A DNA stretch of 64,000 nt from Saccharibacillus sp. O23 (GCF_002205895.1 NZ_NJDE01000022.1:1-64000), one strand, 5' to 3'; positions 9,532-19,297 are shown, numbered from the stretch's first letter. A program made the numbers and translations. The notes: generated from the sequence alone by a model not told the origin.

Positions 9532-10428
9532 TTAACCGTTGTTCTCGAGTTCGGCCAGCGCCTGCTTCATGTAAGCGACAAGCGGTTCGCGCATCTCGTC
9601 GTTCTTGAGCGCGTAATGGATGGTAGTCTCGATAAATCCGATCTTCACGCCAACGTCATGGCGCTGTCCCTCGAAGTTGTAGGCCAGCACTTCTTGAGAC
9701 TGTCCGAGCGTGGCGATCGCGTCGGTCAATTGGATCTCGCCGCCGGCTCCCGTCGGCTGATTCTCCAGAATCTCGAAGATCTCCGGCGTCAGGACATAGC
9801 GGCCCATGATGGCGAGATTGGACGGCGCGTCTTCGCGTTTCGGCTTCTCGACGAGGCCGTTGGCTTTGAACGTGCGGGATTCGCCTTCGATCGGCTGGCT
9901 GTCCACGATCCCGTAGCGGAATACGTCTTCCCACGGCACTTCCTGCACGCCGACGATCGACGCTTGATGTTTGTCGAACACGTCGAGCATCTGCTTGAGG
10001 CAAGGCGTATCGGATTCGACGATATCGTCGCCCAGCAGCACGGCGAACGGTTCGTTGCCGATAAACTTGCGGGCGCACCAGATCGCGTGGCCCAGTCCTT
10101 TCGGTTCTTTCTGCCGGATATAGTGGATATCGGCCATGTCGGCGGCGCGGCGGACTTCTTCGAGCATCTCCCATTTCTCGTTCTCTTCGAGATTGTGTTC
10201 CAGCTCGAACGAGGTGTCGAAGTGGTCTTCGATCGCGCGTTTTTCTTTGCCGGTTACGATGATGATGTCTTCGATCCCCGATTTGACCGCTTCTTCGACG
10301 ATGTACTGAATGGTCGGCTTATCGACGATCGGGAGCATTTCTTTCGGCATCGCCTTCGTGGCGGGCAGGAAACGCGTGCCGAGACCGGCGGCCGGGATGA
10401 TCGCTTTACGAATTTTTTGGGTATTCAT
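9532..10428 (-). CDS. galU: UTP-glucose-1-phosphate uridylyltransferase
   Basis: Makes UDP-glucose from UTP and glucose-1-phosphate for wall teichoic acid glucosylation, glycolipid anchors and exopolysaccharide. 298 residues, standard for the family. The nucleotide-binding loop [17 protein letters not shown] starts at residue 15, followed by [28 protein letters not shown] and [11 protein letters not shown] use the ATG at 10426-10428 (AGGAGG upstream) rather than an upstream in-frame start that would add about 30 non-conserved residues. Divergently transcribed from the mraY-like gene, with separate promoters. Supplies a nucleotide sugar useful to the neighbouring glycosylation operon, though that link is inference. 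Confidence 0.95.
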   Translation of the reverse strand: MNTQKIRKAIIPAAGLGTRFLPATKAMPKEMLPIVDKPTIQYIVEEAVKSGIEDIIIVTGKEKRAIEDHFDTSFELEHNLEENEKWEMLEEVRRAADMADIHYIRQKEPKGLGHAIWCARKFIGNEPFAVLLGDDIVESDTPCLKQMLDVFDKHQASIVGVQEVPWEDVFRYGIVDSQPIEGESRTFKANGLVEKPKREDAPSNLAIMGRYVLTPEIFEILENQPTGAGGEIQLTDAIATLGQSQEVLAYNFEGQRHDVGVKIGFIETTIHYALKNDEMREPLVAYMKQALAELENNG

Positions 10429-10521
10429 TGAGAGGGTTCCTCCTAGGATTGGGGTTGGGATGACGCGGATGCCGCAACCCGCCGCTTCGCCTGTTCGTCG
10501 AGCCTGCCTGGTTGTCTTCAT

Positions 10522-10549
10522 TTTATATCGAGTATCCGGAAAAAGCCAA
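10522..10549 (-). promoter_or_regulatory. Candidate galU promoter
   Basis: Minus strand: -35 TTGGCT (10544-10549), 16-bp spacer, -10 TATAAA (10522-10527). Back to back with the mraY-like promoter 17 bases away. Confidence 0.6.
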
Positions 10550-10566
10550 ATTCTGCCGGACTTCTC

Positions 10567-10595
10567 TTGTGGCGGGCGTGCAAATTGCTTAGAAT
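10567..10595 (+). promoter_or_regulatory. Candidate promoter of the mraY-like gene
   Basis: -35 TTGTGG (10567-10572), 17-bp spacer, -10 TAGAAT (10590-10595). The leader to the ATG would be about 115 bases; I see no riboswitch or attenuator in it. Confidence 0.5.
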
Positions 10596-10718
10596 AAGGA
10601 AGTTACGGCGTGCGGCGGAAGCTGCGTACGCATGTCCGGCATCTTCGTTACATAACTTATTATTAACCGATAGATCCGCTTCAAAATCCGAATTGCCGAT
10701 TGGAGAATACCGAAACCC

Positions 10719-11672
10719 ATGAACTTTTACACATTGATTGCCGCTGTCCTCTCGTTCGTCCTCGTCGCCCTGCTGTCGCCGCTCTGGATTCGCACGCTGC
10801 GCCGCATCGGATGGCTTCAGCCGATCCGCAAAGAACTGCCGCCCGATCACCAAGCCAAAAAAGGCACGCCGCTTATGGCGGGCATGATCTTCATGATCGG
10901 CGTGCTGGTCGCGCTGATCGCCCAGCCGACGCCGCTGATGTGGCTGCTGGCCGCTTCGTTCGTGCTGTTCGGCATCGTAGGGTTCAGCGACGACTTCAAA
11001 AAAGCCGCTTTCCAAGATCCTCAGGGCATCTCGGGCAAAGCGAAACTGATCTTCCAGTTCGCGTTCACCATCACGCTGCTGCTGATCGCCATGAACAGCT
11101 TCAGCGTGGCGCCGACCATCGCGTTCCCGGGCGGATTCGTCTGGACGCTTCCGGCCGTGATCTATTTCATCATTATGCTGCTGTTCATCGTCGGCTCGGC
11201 CAACGCGATCAACTTCACGGACGGTCTGGACGGCCTGCTGATCGTCGTATCCGTTCCGACGTACCTGTTCTTCTTCGTGATCTCCGACGAACCGGCGATC
11301 AAGCTGTTCTCGCTGGTGATGATCGGCGCGCTGTTCGGCCTTCTGCTGTACAACAAATATCCGGCCAAAGCTTTCATGGGCGATACCGGCTCGCTGGCGA
11401 TCGGCGGTTCGCTGTCGCTGATGGCGGTGCTCGAGAAAGTCGAGATTCTGGTGCCGCTGCTGTTCATTATCTACTTTGCGGAGCAGTTCTCGGTCATCAT
11501 TCAAGTCACGTATTACAAACGGACCAAAAAACGCATCTTCCGCATGACGCCGATCCATTATCATTACAGCTTGAAATACGGTTGGAACGAACGCAAGATC
11601 GTCGCGGTATTCGGCTGCGTGTCTTGGATCGGGGCGTTCTTGAGCTGGTTGATCTGGTATTTGTGGATGTAA
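10719..11672 (+). CDS. MraY-like phospho-sugar transferase (stand-alone paralogue)
   Basis: A polyprenyl-phosphate N-acetylhexosamine-1-phosphate transferase of 317 residues with about 10 membrane helices. MraY-type motifs are clear: DHQAKKGTPLMAG (43-55), the metal-binding GFSDDFKK (Asp91, Asp92), NAINFTDGLDGL (162-173) and FMGDTGS (Asp222). It resembles MraY, which makes lipid I, more than WecA/TagO, because of the HQ-KKGTP box and the FRMTPIHYHY segment (274-283). In canonical MraY that segment reads P-x-HHH; here the middle His is Tyr. It stands alone between galU and rfbB, away from any division/wall cluster, and is on the opposite strand. Candidate roles are a second lipid I synthase or a transferase with another sugar. 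The only Shine-Dalgarno seen (GGAG) is 13 bases from the ATG. Confidence 0.82.
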   Translation: MNFYTLIAAVLSFVLVALLSPLWIRTLRRIGWLQPIRKELPPDHQAKKGTPLMAGMIFMIGVLVALIAQPTPLMWLLAASFVLFGIVGFSDDFKKAAFQDPQGISGKAKLIFQFAFTITLLLIAMNSFSVAPTIAFPGGFVWTLPAVIYFIIMLLFIVGSANAINFTDGLDGLLIVVSVPTYLFFFVISDEPAIKLFSLVMIGALFGLLLYNKYPAKAFMGDTGSLAIGGSLSLMAVLEKVEILVPLLFIIYFAEQFSVIIQVTYYKRTKKRIFRMTPIHYHYSLKYGWNERKIVAVFGCVSWIGAFLSWLIWYLWM

Positions 11673-11674
11673 AC

Positions 11675-11705
11675 AAAAGACGACTTCCTCGTGAAGTCGT
11701 CTTTT
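11675..11705. terminator. Bidirectional terminator between mraY-like gene and rfbB
   Basis: 13-bp stem AAAAGACGACTTC (11675-11687) with its complement at 11693-11705, loop CTCGT, T-run on the plus strand and A-run before it serving the minus strand. It touches the rfbB stop codon region at 11711 and serves both converging genes. Confidence 0.92.
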
Positions 11706-11710
11706 TTGTT

Positions 11711-12721
11711 TTAATGAGGAAGGTAGGGAAGTACGGGACGGGAACGGAGGTATTCGCCGGATTCGATGCGGGACAGCCATTCGGGATTGGCGAGGTACCA
11801 GTCGATCGTCGAGTGAAGGCCTTTTTCGAAAGTATGCTGCGGGCGCCAGCCGAGCTCTGTTCGAATCTTGGAAGCATCGATCGCGTAGCGGCGGTCGTGG
11901 CCGGGACGGTCGGCGACGCGTCGGATCAGACTCTCGGGTTTGTTCAGCCGCTTCAGAATCGCTCGCACGATCTCGAGGTTGGTCCGTTCGTTCATGCCGC
12001 CGATATTATACACTTCGCCCGGAGAGGCCTGACGGATGACGAGATCCAGCGCGCGGCAGTGGTCTTCGACATGCAGCCAATCGCGGATCTGCATGCCGTC
12101 TCCGTAAACGGGCAGCGGTTTGTTCGCGAGCGCATGCCGGATCATGAGCGGGATCAATTTTTCGGGGAATTGATACGGGCCGTAATTGTTGGAACAGCGG
12201 GTGATATTGACCGGCAGCCCGTATGTTTCGCGATAAGCGCGAACCATGAGGTCGGCGGACGCTTTGGACGCGGAATACGGGCTGTTGGGCGCAAGCGGCG
12301 TGTGTTCGGTGAACGATCCGGCGTCGCCGAGAGTGCCGTAGACTTCGTCGGTCGATATCTGGACGAAGCGCCGTACGCCGTGTTTGCGCGCGGCTTCGAG
12401 CAGGATTTGGGTTCCTGCAACGTTCGTTTCCACGAAGATCGCCGGATCCGCAATGCTGCGATCCACATGGGATTCGGCAGCGAAGTGGACGATCGAGTCG
12501 ACGCCTTCGCCGACCAACCGGTCGACCGCCGCCCGGTCGCGGATATCCGCATGCACGAAACGATAACCGGCGTCGTTTTCGACGGATAACAGGTTATCGG
12601 GATTGCCCGCATAAGTGAGCGCGTCCATATTGACGATCTCGTCGTGAGGGTAGCGCCGGCGCATATAGCGGATAAAATGGCTGCCGATAAAGCCCGATCC
12701 TCCCGTAACCAACAGCTTCAT
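11711..12721 (-). CDS. rfbB: dTDP-glucose 4,6-dehydratase
   Basis: Converts dTDP-glucose to dTDP-4-keto-6-deoxyglucose, the second step to dTDP-rhamnose and other deoxysugars. 336 residues of extended SDR type: NAD-binding [10 protein letters not shown] near the N-terminus, [10 protein letters not shown], the TDEVYG catalytic segment, and the YSASK Tyr/Lys pair. The remainder fits the substrate domain ([24 protein letters not shown]). ATG with GAGAGGAGA upstream. Unusually it is alone, without rmlA, rmlC or rmlD beside it in this window, so the pathway partners must lie elsewhere. It neighbours other nucleotide-sugar genes. Confidence 0.93.
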   Translation of the reverse strand: MKLLVTGGSGFIGSHFIRYMRRRYPHDEIVNMDALTYAGNPDNLLSVENDAGYRFVHADIRDRAAVDRLVGEGVDSIVHFAAESHVDRSIADPAIFVETNVAGTQILLEAARKHGVRRFVQISTDEVYGTLGDAGSFTEHTPLAPNSPYSASKASADLMVRAYRETYGLPVNITRCSNNYGPYQFPEKLIPLMIRHALANKPLPVYGDGMQIRDWLHVEDHCRALDLVIRQASPGEVYNIGGMNERTNLEIVRAILKRLNKPESLIRRVADRPGHDRRYAIDASKIRTELGWRPQHTFEKGLHSTIDWYLANPEWLSRIESGEYLRSRPVLPYLPH

Positions 12722-12800
12722 GCTTGTCTCTCCTCTCTGTCGATGGTCTTCTTCCTGCTTCTGTTTCCATCTTAGACGGCCTTCGCCGGCTTGGCAAAAG

Positions 12801-12833
12801 AAAAAGACGTTTCGCGCAAAAAGGCGAAACGTC
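12801..12833 (-). terminator. Terminator of the U32 gene
   Basis: Minus strand: 10-bp stem GACGTTTCGC/GCGAAACGTC (12824-12833 with 12806-12815), 8-base loop, then TTTTTCTTTT. Confidence 0.9.
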
Positions 12834-12868
12834 CTTGAAAAGACGATCTGGCAGACGGTCTGGGCTTC

Positions 12869-15382
12869 TTACTTCACCAGCTGCCCGCGGGTAACCCCGA
12901 GTTGGTTGGTCGCTTTGAGCTTGCGCCAGACTTCGGAGCTGCTGATCTCGCCGCGCAGGGCGCGGGTGTAAAGATCGATGACTTCTTGAACTTGATCCGG
13001 CGTCTCTTCGAGAAATTCGACGCGGTACGTCGGCACGCCGGCGTTCAAGAATTCGTTGAGGTATTCGGCGCCGGACTGTTCGATCGCGTTGTAGACCGTG
13101 TTGCGGCAGCCTTCGTCGACGCGGACCGGGTGGGACATGCCGATGCGGTCGCGCAGCGACGCGCGCTGCTCTTCGCACGGACGGCCGCAGTTCGTGTAGT
13201 TCGTGCCTTCGCTCATGAACGTGCAGTAGACGCAGTGTTCCGTATGGAACATCGGCAGATGCTGATGGATGACGATCTCCATCTTGTCGGTCTGCGAACG
13301 GCCCAGCAGATCGACCATCTGCTGGATATTCAGGTCGTACGACGGCGTCACGCGGTCGAGACCGGCTTCGAGGAACAGATCGACGGCTTTGTGGTTCGCG
13401 ATATTGAGCGAGAAGTCGCCGATCAGTTCCGGATGCTTGAGATCCGGATTCTCCATGCGGTGGCGCAGGTAGTAATACAGGGCACCGGTATTGCGGACGA
13501 GCACGGCATCCGGCTCCAAGCGAAGGATGTTCGCGTGGTAGCCGTTCTCGCCCGGCATGTGGATGCGCGGCGTCGCCAGCGCGATCCGCTTGCCGGCCGC
13601 CCGTACGGCTGCGACGGCCGCCGGGAACTGCTTGATGAATTCGAAGTCGGCGTAGATCATGCCGACGCCGGCTTCCAGTGCCGCTTCGACCTGCGGCAGG
13701 CTCCGGCACAGCGCCGTGAGGCTGGCTTCCGAGCGGTCCAGCGGCTTGACCGCCGGCGCGGAATCGCCGTACACGGCGATATCGCGTTGGACGTAGACCG
13801 GCGGCTTCGGACGCTCGCCGGCCAGTTCTTCGACCGCGCGGCGGCGCATCGCGTTCAGCTCGCGCATCGGCACGATGACGTCCCCGTGCAGTTGGACGTC
13901 CAGTTCTTCGAGTTGGTAGACCGTGCCGCCGAGGCGGCCGAACTGCTCTTCGAGAATCTCGTAGCCGAGCGGACGCTTCTTGGCGATCTCCAGTTCCATC
14001 TCGGACTCGACGCGAACCGTCGTGCCTTTGTCCAGATCGGTCCAGACCGATACAAGCGGCTGTCCCGGGTTGCCCATGACTTTGACGGCCAGCGGGAACA
14101 CGCGGTACGGCTTATCCGTTTCGTACGTCTGGCGCAGTCTTTTGTCCAGCGCCGGATCGTTCGTTTTCCAAATGCGGTCGCCGACGTGCAGACGGCGCAG
14201 ATCGACGTCGTTGCGGCCCGGCACGATATCGATGACCCAGCCTTGATCGGCTTCGCCTTCGAGCTTCACGCCTTTGCGGCGCACGTCGTATACGCGTCCG
14301 CCTTCTTCTTTCTTGGTCGGATCGCCCGCGTCGAACACGATGCCGTCGCCGCGCTTAAGCGGGGCTTCGATGCGGCAGACGACGCCGTCGCGCAGAATCT
14401 GCTCGACCCGTCCGAGATAGACGCCGCGGCTTTTCGGGAAGGTGCCTTCCACGAGCTGCTTATTGTTGGTTCCGTCGAGGAATCCGTGCGTCAGACCGCG
14501 CGAGAAGCTCTGCTGAAGCTCGCGGATCTCTTCTTCCGAAGGCTTGGAATCGTCGCCTTCGAAATAGCGGTTGATCGCGGCATTGTATTTGCTGACCACG
14601 TTCGCGACGTATTCCGGCGTCTTGAGGCGGCCTTCGATCTTGAACGAAGTCACGCCCGCTTCGATCAGCTCCGGCATGATGTCGATCGCGGCCAAGTCTT
14701 TCGGCGACAGCAGATACGCGATATCGCCCATCGGCTTGTGTTCGCCGTCGACCATCAGATCGTACGGCAGGCGGCAGGCCTGCGCGCATTCGCCGCGGTT
14801 GGCGGAGCGTCCTCCCCACATTTCCGAAGTCAGGCACTGGCCGGAATAGGACACGCACAGCGCCCCGTGCACGAATACTTCCATCGGCAGCTTCGCCTGC
14901 TCCCCGATTTTCTGGATCTGCTTCAGATTATTTTCCCGTCCCAAGACGACGCGTTCCATATTGAAAGGCTTCGTGAACTCGACCGCTTCCGGCGAAGTGA
15001 TCGTCATCTGCGTCGAACCGTGAATCGGGAAATCCGGCGAGATTTCGCGAATCATTTTGACTAGGCCCAAGTCCTGCACGATCACCGCGTCCACTCCGGC
15101 GACTACGCATGCGTCAATCAGCTCGCGCGCGTCTTCCAATTCGTTTTCGAACACGAGGATGTTGAAAGTCAGAAACCCTTTAACTCCGTAACTGTGCAGA
15201 AAGCCCATGATCTCCGGCAGTTCGTCCATGCGGAAGTTGTTCGCTCTCGCCCGCGCATTGAATTTCTCGACGCCGAAAAAGACCGCGTCCGCTCCGTTGG
15301 CTACGGCCGCGCGCATGCAATCCCAATCGCCGGCCGGTGCCAGCAGTTCGACGTCCCGTCTCGTAATTCCGTTAACGCTCAT
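12869..15382 (-). CDS. U32 family protein with DUF3656-like region (RlhA-type)
   Basis: 837 residues. The family U32 signature is intact (EVFVHGALCVSYSGQC), followed by more Cys in CAQACRLPYDL. A second half carries another cysteine group (EHCVYC, NCGRPCEE, GCRNT), reminiscent of iron-sulfur ligands. Members with this two-part layout include E. coli RlhA, which hydroxylates a 23S rRNA cytidine; other U32 proteins act on tRNA uridine or are called collagenase-like proteases. RNA hydroxylation is therefore the more likely role, but substrate is not readable from sequence. It is longer than E. coli RlhA. Start set at ATG 15380-15382 with GGAGG 12 bases upstream; the frame opens further up but without a ribosome site. 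Monocistronic, with a terminator on each side. Confidence 0.8.
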   Translation of the reverse strand: MSVNGITRRDVELLAPAGDWDCMRAAVANGADAVFFGVEKFNARARANNFRMDELPEIMGFLHSYGVKGFLTFNILVFENELEDARELIDACVVAGVDAVIVQDLGLVKMIREISPDFPIHGSTQMTITSPEAVEFTKPFNMERVVLGRENNLKQIQKIGEQAKLPMEVFVHGALCVSYSGQCLTSEMWGGRSANRGECAQACRLPYDLMVDGEHKPMGDIAYLLSPKDLAAIDIMPELIEAGVTSFKIEGRLKTPEYVANVVSKYNAAINRYFEGDDSKPSEEEIRELQQSFSRGLTHGFLDGTNNKQLVEGTFPKSRGVYLGRVEQILRDGVVCRIEAPLKRGDGIVFDAGDPTKKEEGGRVYDVRRKGVKLEGEADQGWVIDIVPGRNDVDLRRLHVGDRIWKTNDPALDKRLRQTYETDKPYRVFPLAVKVMGNPGQPLVSVWTDLDKGTTVRVESEMELEIAKKRPLGYEILEEQFGRLGGTVYQLEELDVQLHGDVIVPMRELNAMRRRAVEELAGERPKPPVYVQRDIAVYGDSAPAVKPLDRSEASLTALCRSLPQVEAALEAGVGMIYADFEFIKQFPAAVAAVRAAGKRIALATPRIHMPGENGYHANILRLEPDAVLVRNTGALYYYLRHRMENPDLKHPELIGDFSLNIANHKAVDLFLEAGLDRVTPSYDLNIQQMVDLLGRSQTDKMEIVIHQHLPMFHTEHCVYCTFMSEGTNYTNCGRPCEEQRASLRDRIGMSHPVRVDEGCRNTVYNAIEQSGAEYLNEFLNAGVPTYRVEFLEETPDQVQEVIDLYTRALRGEISSSEVWRKLKATNQLGVTRGQLVK

Positions 15383-15436
15383 AAAAATGGTATCCCTCCA
15401 AATAACTTGCTTCGATCCTGTATGCATTTATCCGAC

Positions 15437-15466
15437 AAAAATCCCGCCGGGCCGAACCCCGCGGGA
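15437..15466 (-). terminator. Terminator of the membrane beta-propeller gene
   Basis: Minus strand: TCCCGC/GCGGGA outer stem (15461-15466 with 15442-15447) with an inner GGG/CCC pairing and TTCG turn, followed by TTTTTG. Because the U32 gene starts only 55 bases further on, readthrough into it may be attenuated here. Confidence 0.7.
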
Positions 15467-15543
15467 ATGATCTGTAGCACGACCTTTATCTTATTCATTT
15501 TAACAGACTGCAATCGGCGTGCATACAAGCATTTCGATCTTTT

Positions 15544-17181
15544 CTAAAATTTTAAAGACCGATCGTAACGGAAATCGTAACCGGCTACCGCGCCGTCCTT
15601 GAGCGATACGGTCATCAAGTAAGAATTCCCGCTGCTGTCGCTGCCGACGAGCGAGAGTTTATCGCCGGCCCGATCGTAGCTGCTTAGCGATTGCAGGCGC
15701 GTATCCGCGGTCCACAGCACTTTGCCCGCTTGCAGATCGACGGCGCTCAGCAGAAGGCTCGGCGAATTCGAAACGACGGAATCGTGCGCGATCAGGAAAA
15801 TCTCGTGTCCGCTCCCGCCATCGGTAAAACGAAAAGGCGTCGCATCGGGCAAACCACCGAAGCGTTCCAACGCACGCGCCGTATCGCCGTATTTCGTGTC
15901 CCGCTCGCGATAAGCTTCGATCTCTTGGTCGTATTTATCGCGCGCCGCGTAATAAGCATCCATTCTGCGATCTTCTTCGGCGCTGTAACGCTCGTATTCC
16001 GCGACCGTCATTCGGGACGGCCAATCCAGGCTTTCCGGCAGGTCGGGCATCTTCGGCTCTTTCTCGACCTTGGCGAAATCCGGGAATTCGCTCATCACGT
16101 AAGGATCGGAAGACGTGCTGCCGTCCAGATCGGGATCGCTCAGGAACCCTCCGTTCAAAAAGACGTCGTCCAGCACCGGTTTCAGATCGTCCGCCGCCAA
16201 TTTGCCGCCTTTGAGCAAGCTGGCGCCGTACAATTTCTTGCGCGGATCGGCCGCCGCTCCGGAAGCCGCGCTGGCGTCTTCCGCCCCGATCGTCCCGTCC
16301 TTGACCCGGGCCGCTTCGTCTTCCGTCAGAAACAGCCTATACCGTCCGTCGTCCGCGCCGGAGCGGATCAGTCCGATTCGCCCCAGAGCCCGAGGCTCGG
16401 CGGACGCGTCGCCGCTGCCGAAATAGTCGGTCAGCTTGACCCCCGTCAGCAGACTCCCTTTGAGCGTATTCGGATCGATGCCGTACAATTGACCGTCCAG
16501 CCCCTGCACCACGACCCGGCCGTTCTTGGCATCCCAACGATACCGGGCCGCTTCTTCCGGCAGTTTGCCTTGAAGTTCCGGGTTGGACGCTTGCAGTTTC
16601 TTGGCGTCCGCGGCTTCGCTGCCGTCCGACTTGTTCAGCACGACCAGATGCTTCCCGTCGAACGCGGCGATCCGCCCGTCCGTCTGTCCGAGCAGCGTCG
16701 GGGCATAAGCCCGGCCGATGTTGGTCTTCCACAGCGGCGCTCCGGTATCGGCGTCGATCGAATAGACATAGGCTTTGCTCGTTCCGCTCGTAATCCCACG
16801 TTCGCTGGAATTGGCGATGAATTTGTCGACGATGACCACGGAAGCCGGAACGCCGTTCTGCTCGTAAGCGAGCGTACCCGAAGCGATCCGCGCGCTGTCG
16901 GAACTGCCGAGCGCGATCGTCAGCACGAGGAACAAGCCGACCGGAAAAGCCAATAAGCCGAACGCGCTGCCGATCCAAGCGGCGAATACGCGGCCCGGCT
17001 TATGAGCGGGGCCGGCATCTCGAATATCGCGCGGTCGCGCGATCGAGCGAATCAGCGCGTTCAGCATCAGCAGGGCGAAAAGGCCCGCCAACGCATAAAT
17101 GATCGTCAAAAACACATTATGCCATACGGAATCGTTGTACTGAAAAGCCAAAAGGATTTTCTCCCCTAACGTCGGTTCCAT
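15544..17181 (-). CDS. Membrane-anchored PQQ-like repeat protein
   Basis: 545 residues. Two N-terminal membrane helices (23-44 and 65-91) precede a large hydrophilic domain. Short repeats of the type VYSIDADTGAPLWKTNIGRAYAPT (near 145-165) and LSAVDLQAGKVLWTADTRLQ (near 490) are typical of PQQ-like beta-propeller blades, as in BamB or quinoprotein folds. A charged, Tyr-rich alpha-helical insert (about 395-440) separates blades. No catalytic residues were recognised. A role sensing or scaffolding at the outer membrane face is possible but not shown. ATG at 17179-17181 with AAAGGAG upstream; the frame also opens 25 codons earlier without support. It follows the stalk-domain gene with a terminator in between. 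Confidence 0.6.
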   Translation of the reverse strand: MEPTLGEKILLAFQYNDSVWHNVFLTIIYALAGLFALLMLNALIRSIARPRDIRDAGPAHKPGRVFAAWIGSAFGLLAFPVGLFLVLTIALGSSDSARIASGTLAYEQNGVPASVVIVDKFIANSSERGITSGTSKAYVYSIDADTGAPLWKTNIGRAYAPTLLGQTDGRIAAFDGKHLVVLNKSDGSEAADAKKLQASNPELQGKLPEEAARYRWDAKNGRVVVQGLDGQLYGIDPNTLKGSLLTGVKLTDYFGSGDASAEPRALGRIGLIRSGADDGRYRLFLTEDEAARVKDGTIGAEDASAASGAAADPRKKLYGASLLKGGKLAADDLKPVLDDVFLNGGFLSDPDLDGSTSSDPYVMSEFPDFAKVEKEPKMPDLPESLDWPSRMTVAEYERYSAEEDRRMDAYYAARDKYDQEIEAYRERDTKYGDTARALERFGGLPDATPFRFTDGGSGHEIFLIAHDSVVSNSPSLLLSAVDLQAGKVLWTADTRLQSLSSYDRAGDKLSLVGSDSSGNSYLMTVSLKDGAVAGYDFRYDRSLKF

Positions 17182-17245
17182 TGAAACAAGACTCCTTTCG
17201 AACGTTGTCTTTTTGCTGCGAAATCGCGGACCTGACTCTATGTAC

Positions 17246-17285
17246 GAACAAAACAAAGACCGGTCGCGGGGAACCCGGACCGGTC
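17246..17285 (-). terminator. Terminator of the htrA/stalk-domain operon
   Basis: Minus strand: GACCGGTC stem pair (17278-17285 with 17258-17265), GC-rich 12-base loop, then TTTGTTTTGTTC. Confidence 0.85.
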
Positions 17286-17356
17286 GATGCCGGCCTGCTT
17301 GCGGGCGAGGCGGACCATCCGAAGACGATCCGCCGCGACAAAGCTTGCCATGCTCT

Positions 17357-19249
17357 CTATTTGGTGCTGTTCATGATGGGTTTGAGAAAAGCAAACGATT
17401 GGAGCGCGCGTTCGATTCCGGCCAGTTGAGCGGAAGTCGCAGCGCCTTGATCCAGTTCGTAATGAATCCGGTAAGTCGTTTCTCCATGCCGGAAGTAGAC
17501 GTCTTCCGCTTGATACGCGCTGCCGTCCGTGCCTTTATACGCGATACGAATCGCGGGCACGCCCGCGAACGTCGTATGTTTCGGCGTCTCGGTCGTGAGC
17601 GTGGCATCGTCCAATTTCCGATCCGCCAGATCGCGAACCGCTCGGGCCGAGGCTGCTTCCAATCCGGCATCGACCGTGTCGATCCGGAACAGGCCGCCCG
17701 GAATCAAGAAGCTTCGAGCCACCCCGGCGCTTTCGATCGGCTGCGCGCTCCAATAAGCCGGAACGCTCATCCGGAAATCGTTGTTGCTGATCGTCATGCT
17801 CAAAGATTTGTCTTTAAGATACGAGATCTGTCCGAGCTTGCCGAAATTCGCCGGCACGGTCTCGAATTCGATCGCGAGCGAATTGACGATCTTGCGGAAC
17901 GTCTGCTCGTTGTAAGCGGCCTGCGGCGCGGAGTAACGCAGAATGTACAGATAATCGCCTTTTTTCAGGACCAACCAGTTCCAGTGCTGCACGCCGCTGC
18001 CCAGATCGTAGGTCAGCTTCTCGATGCGCGCCGCTTCTCCTGCGGCTTTGGTCGATTCGGCCGCGATCGGCTGCGCGACGCCCGGCAGGAAGATTTCGTC
18101 CGCCCGGCTTTGCAGCAGCGTATGCCACTCTTGAAGAGTCTTGATCGTGCCGGCGGAAACGACGTCCATCGTCAATACCGAACCGTCTTCGCCTTCGTAT
18201 TCGCGCTGCGAGCTGTCCGTCGGCGTCCAGCCTACCGGAACTTCCAACGTCGCGCCGTAATCCGGCACGGAAGTCGAGACCAAGCCGCCTTTGACGCCCG
18301 AGACGTCTTCCGTCTTCGTCCCCGGCGTCGCGAACGTCGGACGGAACGAGTTCAGCAGATCGTCCCATTTCGCAAGATCCGCGTAGCCTGCGGCGGTCGA
18401 ATCGCCCAGATACAGCGAATAAGCGCGGCCGTCTTCGTAGTAGCGTCGGGACTGCCAATAGACGCCGTCCGAATCGAGCGTAATCACGCGCGCATACGGA
18501 CTTGCGACTTGGCTGCTTACGATCTCGGAATCGACGACCGTCTCTCCCGCCGCTTCGGCTTCCTGCTCGAGCTGCTCTTGAATATCGGCTGCCGAAGCGT
18601 CGGCGCCTTCGTCCCAGACCTGCACCTGAAGCACGTACGTGCCGTCGGCATCGCCCATAATCGTCGAGAACTCGCTGCCGTTCGACTCCGCGGTCGCGCC
18701 GGCCGGATAATCGATCGACCAATCGGCGTAACTGCTGCCGACCCGCCCTGTCGTCTTCTCTTCTTCCGTCGGCGTACGGCCCGGAATTCCGTTATCGGAC
18801 TTGAGCGTCACGACGATGCTGCCCGATGCAAATTTGACTTCGGCGCCCAGCATGTCCGTCACCGGACGCATCGGCACCATCAGCGTTCCGTTTTTCATGA
18901 CGGGCGCGGCGGCCAAAGCGACTTTTTTGCCGTTGACCGTCGCGCTTTTGCCGCCGATCGCAAACGTGACGCTGCGCGAACCGTAAGACAGGCGCACGAG
19001 ATTCTCGCCTTCCAATCGGCTGCTCGTTCCGAAAGTCCGCTGAAACACGCCCAGCGGCACCAGAGTCGTTCCGTTTTGCACGAACGGTTTCTCGATCGTT
19101 TCTTTCTCTCCGTTCACCAGCGCGGACGTGCTTCCGATCCGCATCTGCAAAGACAGCGTCACCTTCTCGGCCGCAAACGCCGGTACGGCGCTCGTCAGCG
19201 TCAGAAGCAGAACGAATAGAAGGGCCATCCCCTTTTTGGCTGCTCTCAC
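17357..19249 (-). CDS. Secreted protein with copper-amine-oxidase-N stalk domain
   Basis: 630 residues. A signal peptide (hydrophobic 8-22, AFA|AE cleavage near 26) precedes a domain with the repeated form GTTLVPLGVFQRTFG and GTLMVPMRPVTDMLGAEV (about 75-145). That is the copper amine oxidase N-terminal or stalk domain common in Paenibacillus surface proteins. The rest (about 160-630) shows three loosely repeated segments with W-x-I-x-YP/VP and NSFRPTF, NSLAIEF, QSFAFL endings, resembling lipoprotein-like fold repeats, but I do not recognise a family. No catalytic motif. GTG start chosen because GAGGAGG lies 8 bases upstream; the longer frame would place residues before the signal peptide. 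48 bases downstream of the HtrA protease gene, likely one transcript. Confidence 0.72.
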   Translation of the reverse strand: MRAAKKGMALLFVLLLTLTSAVPAFAAEKVTLSLQMRIGSTSALVNGEKETIEKPFVQNGTTLVPLGVFQRTFGTSSRLEGENLVRLSYGSRSVTFAIGGKSATVNGKKVALAAAPVMKNGTLMVPMRPVTDMLGAEVKFASGSIVVTLKSDNGIPGRTPTEEEKTTGRVGSSYADWSIDYPAGATAESNGSEFSTIMGDADGTYVLQVQVWDEGADASAADIQEQLEQEAEAAGETVVDSEIVSSQVASPYARVITLDSDGVYWQSRRYYEDGRAYSLYLGDSTAAGYADLAKWDDLLNSFRPTFATPGTKTEDVSGVKGGLVSTSVPDYGATLEVPVGWTPTDSSQREYEGEDGSVLTMDVVSAGTIKTLQEWHTLLQSRADEIFLPGVAQPIAAESTKAAGEAARIEKLTYDLGSGVQHWNWLVLKKGDYLYILRYSAPQAAYNEQTFRKIVNSLAIEFETVPANFGKLGQISYLKDKSLSMTISNNDFRMSVPAYWSAQPIESAGVARSFLIPGGLFRIDTVDAGLEAASARAVRDLADRKLDDATLTTETPKHTTFAGVPAIRIAYKGTDGSAYQAEDVYFRHGETTYRIHYELDQGAATSAQLAGIERALQSFAFLKPIMNSTK

Positions 19250-19297
19250 TTGTCTTCCTCCTCTATCATTCGTTCCTATTGGATCTCGCACCCGAAT

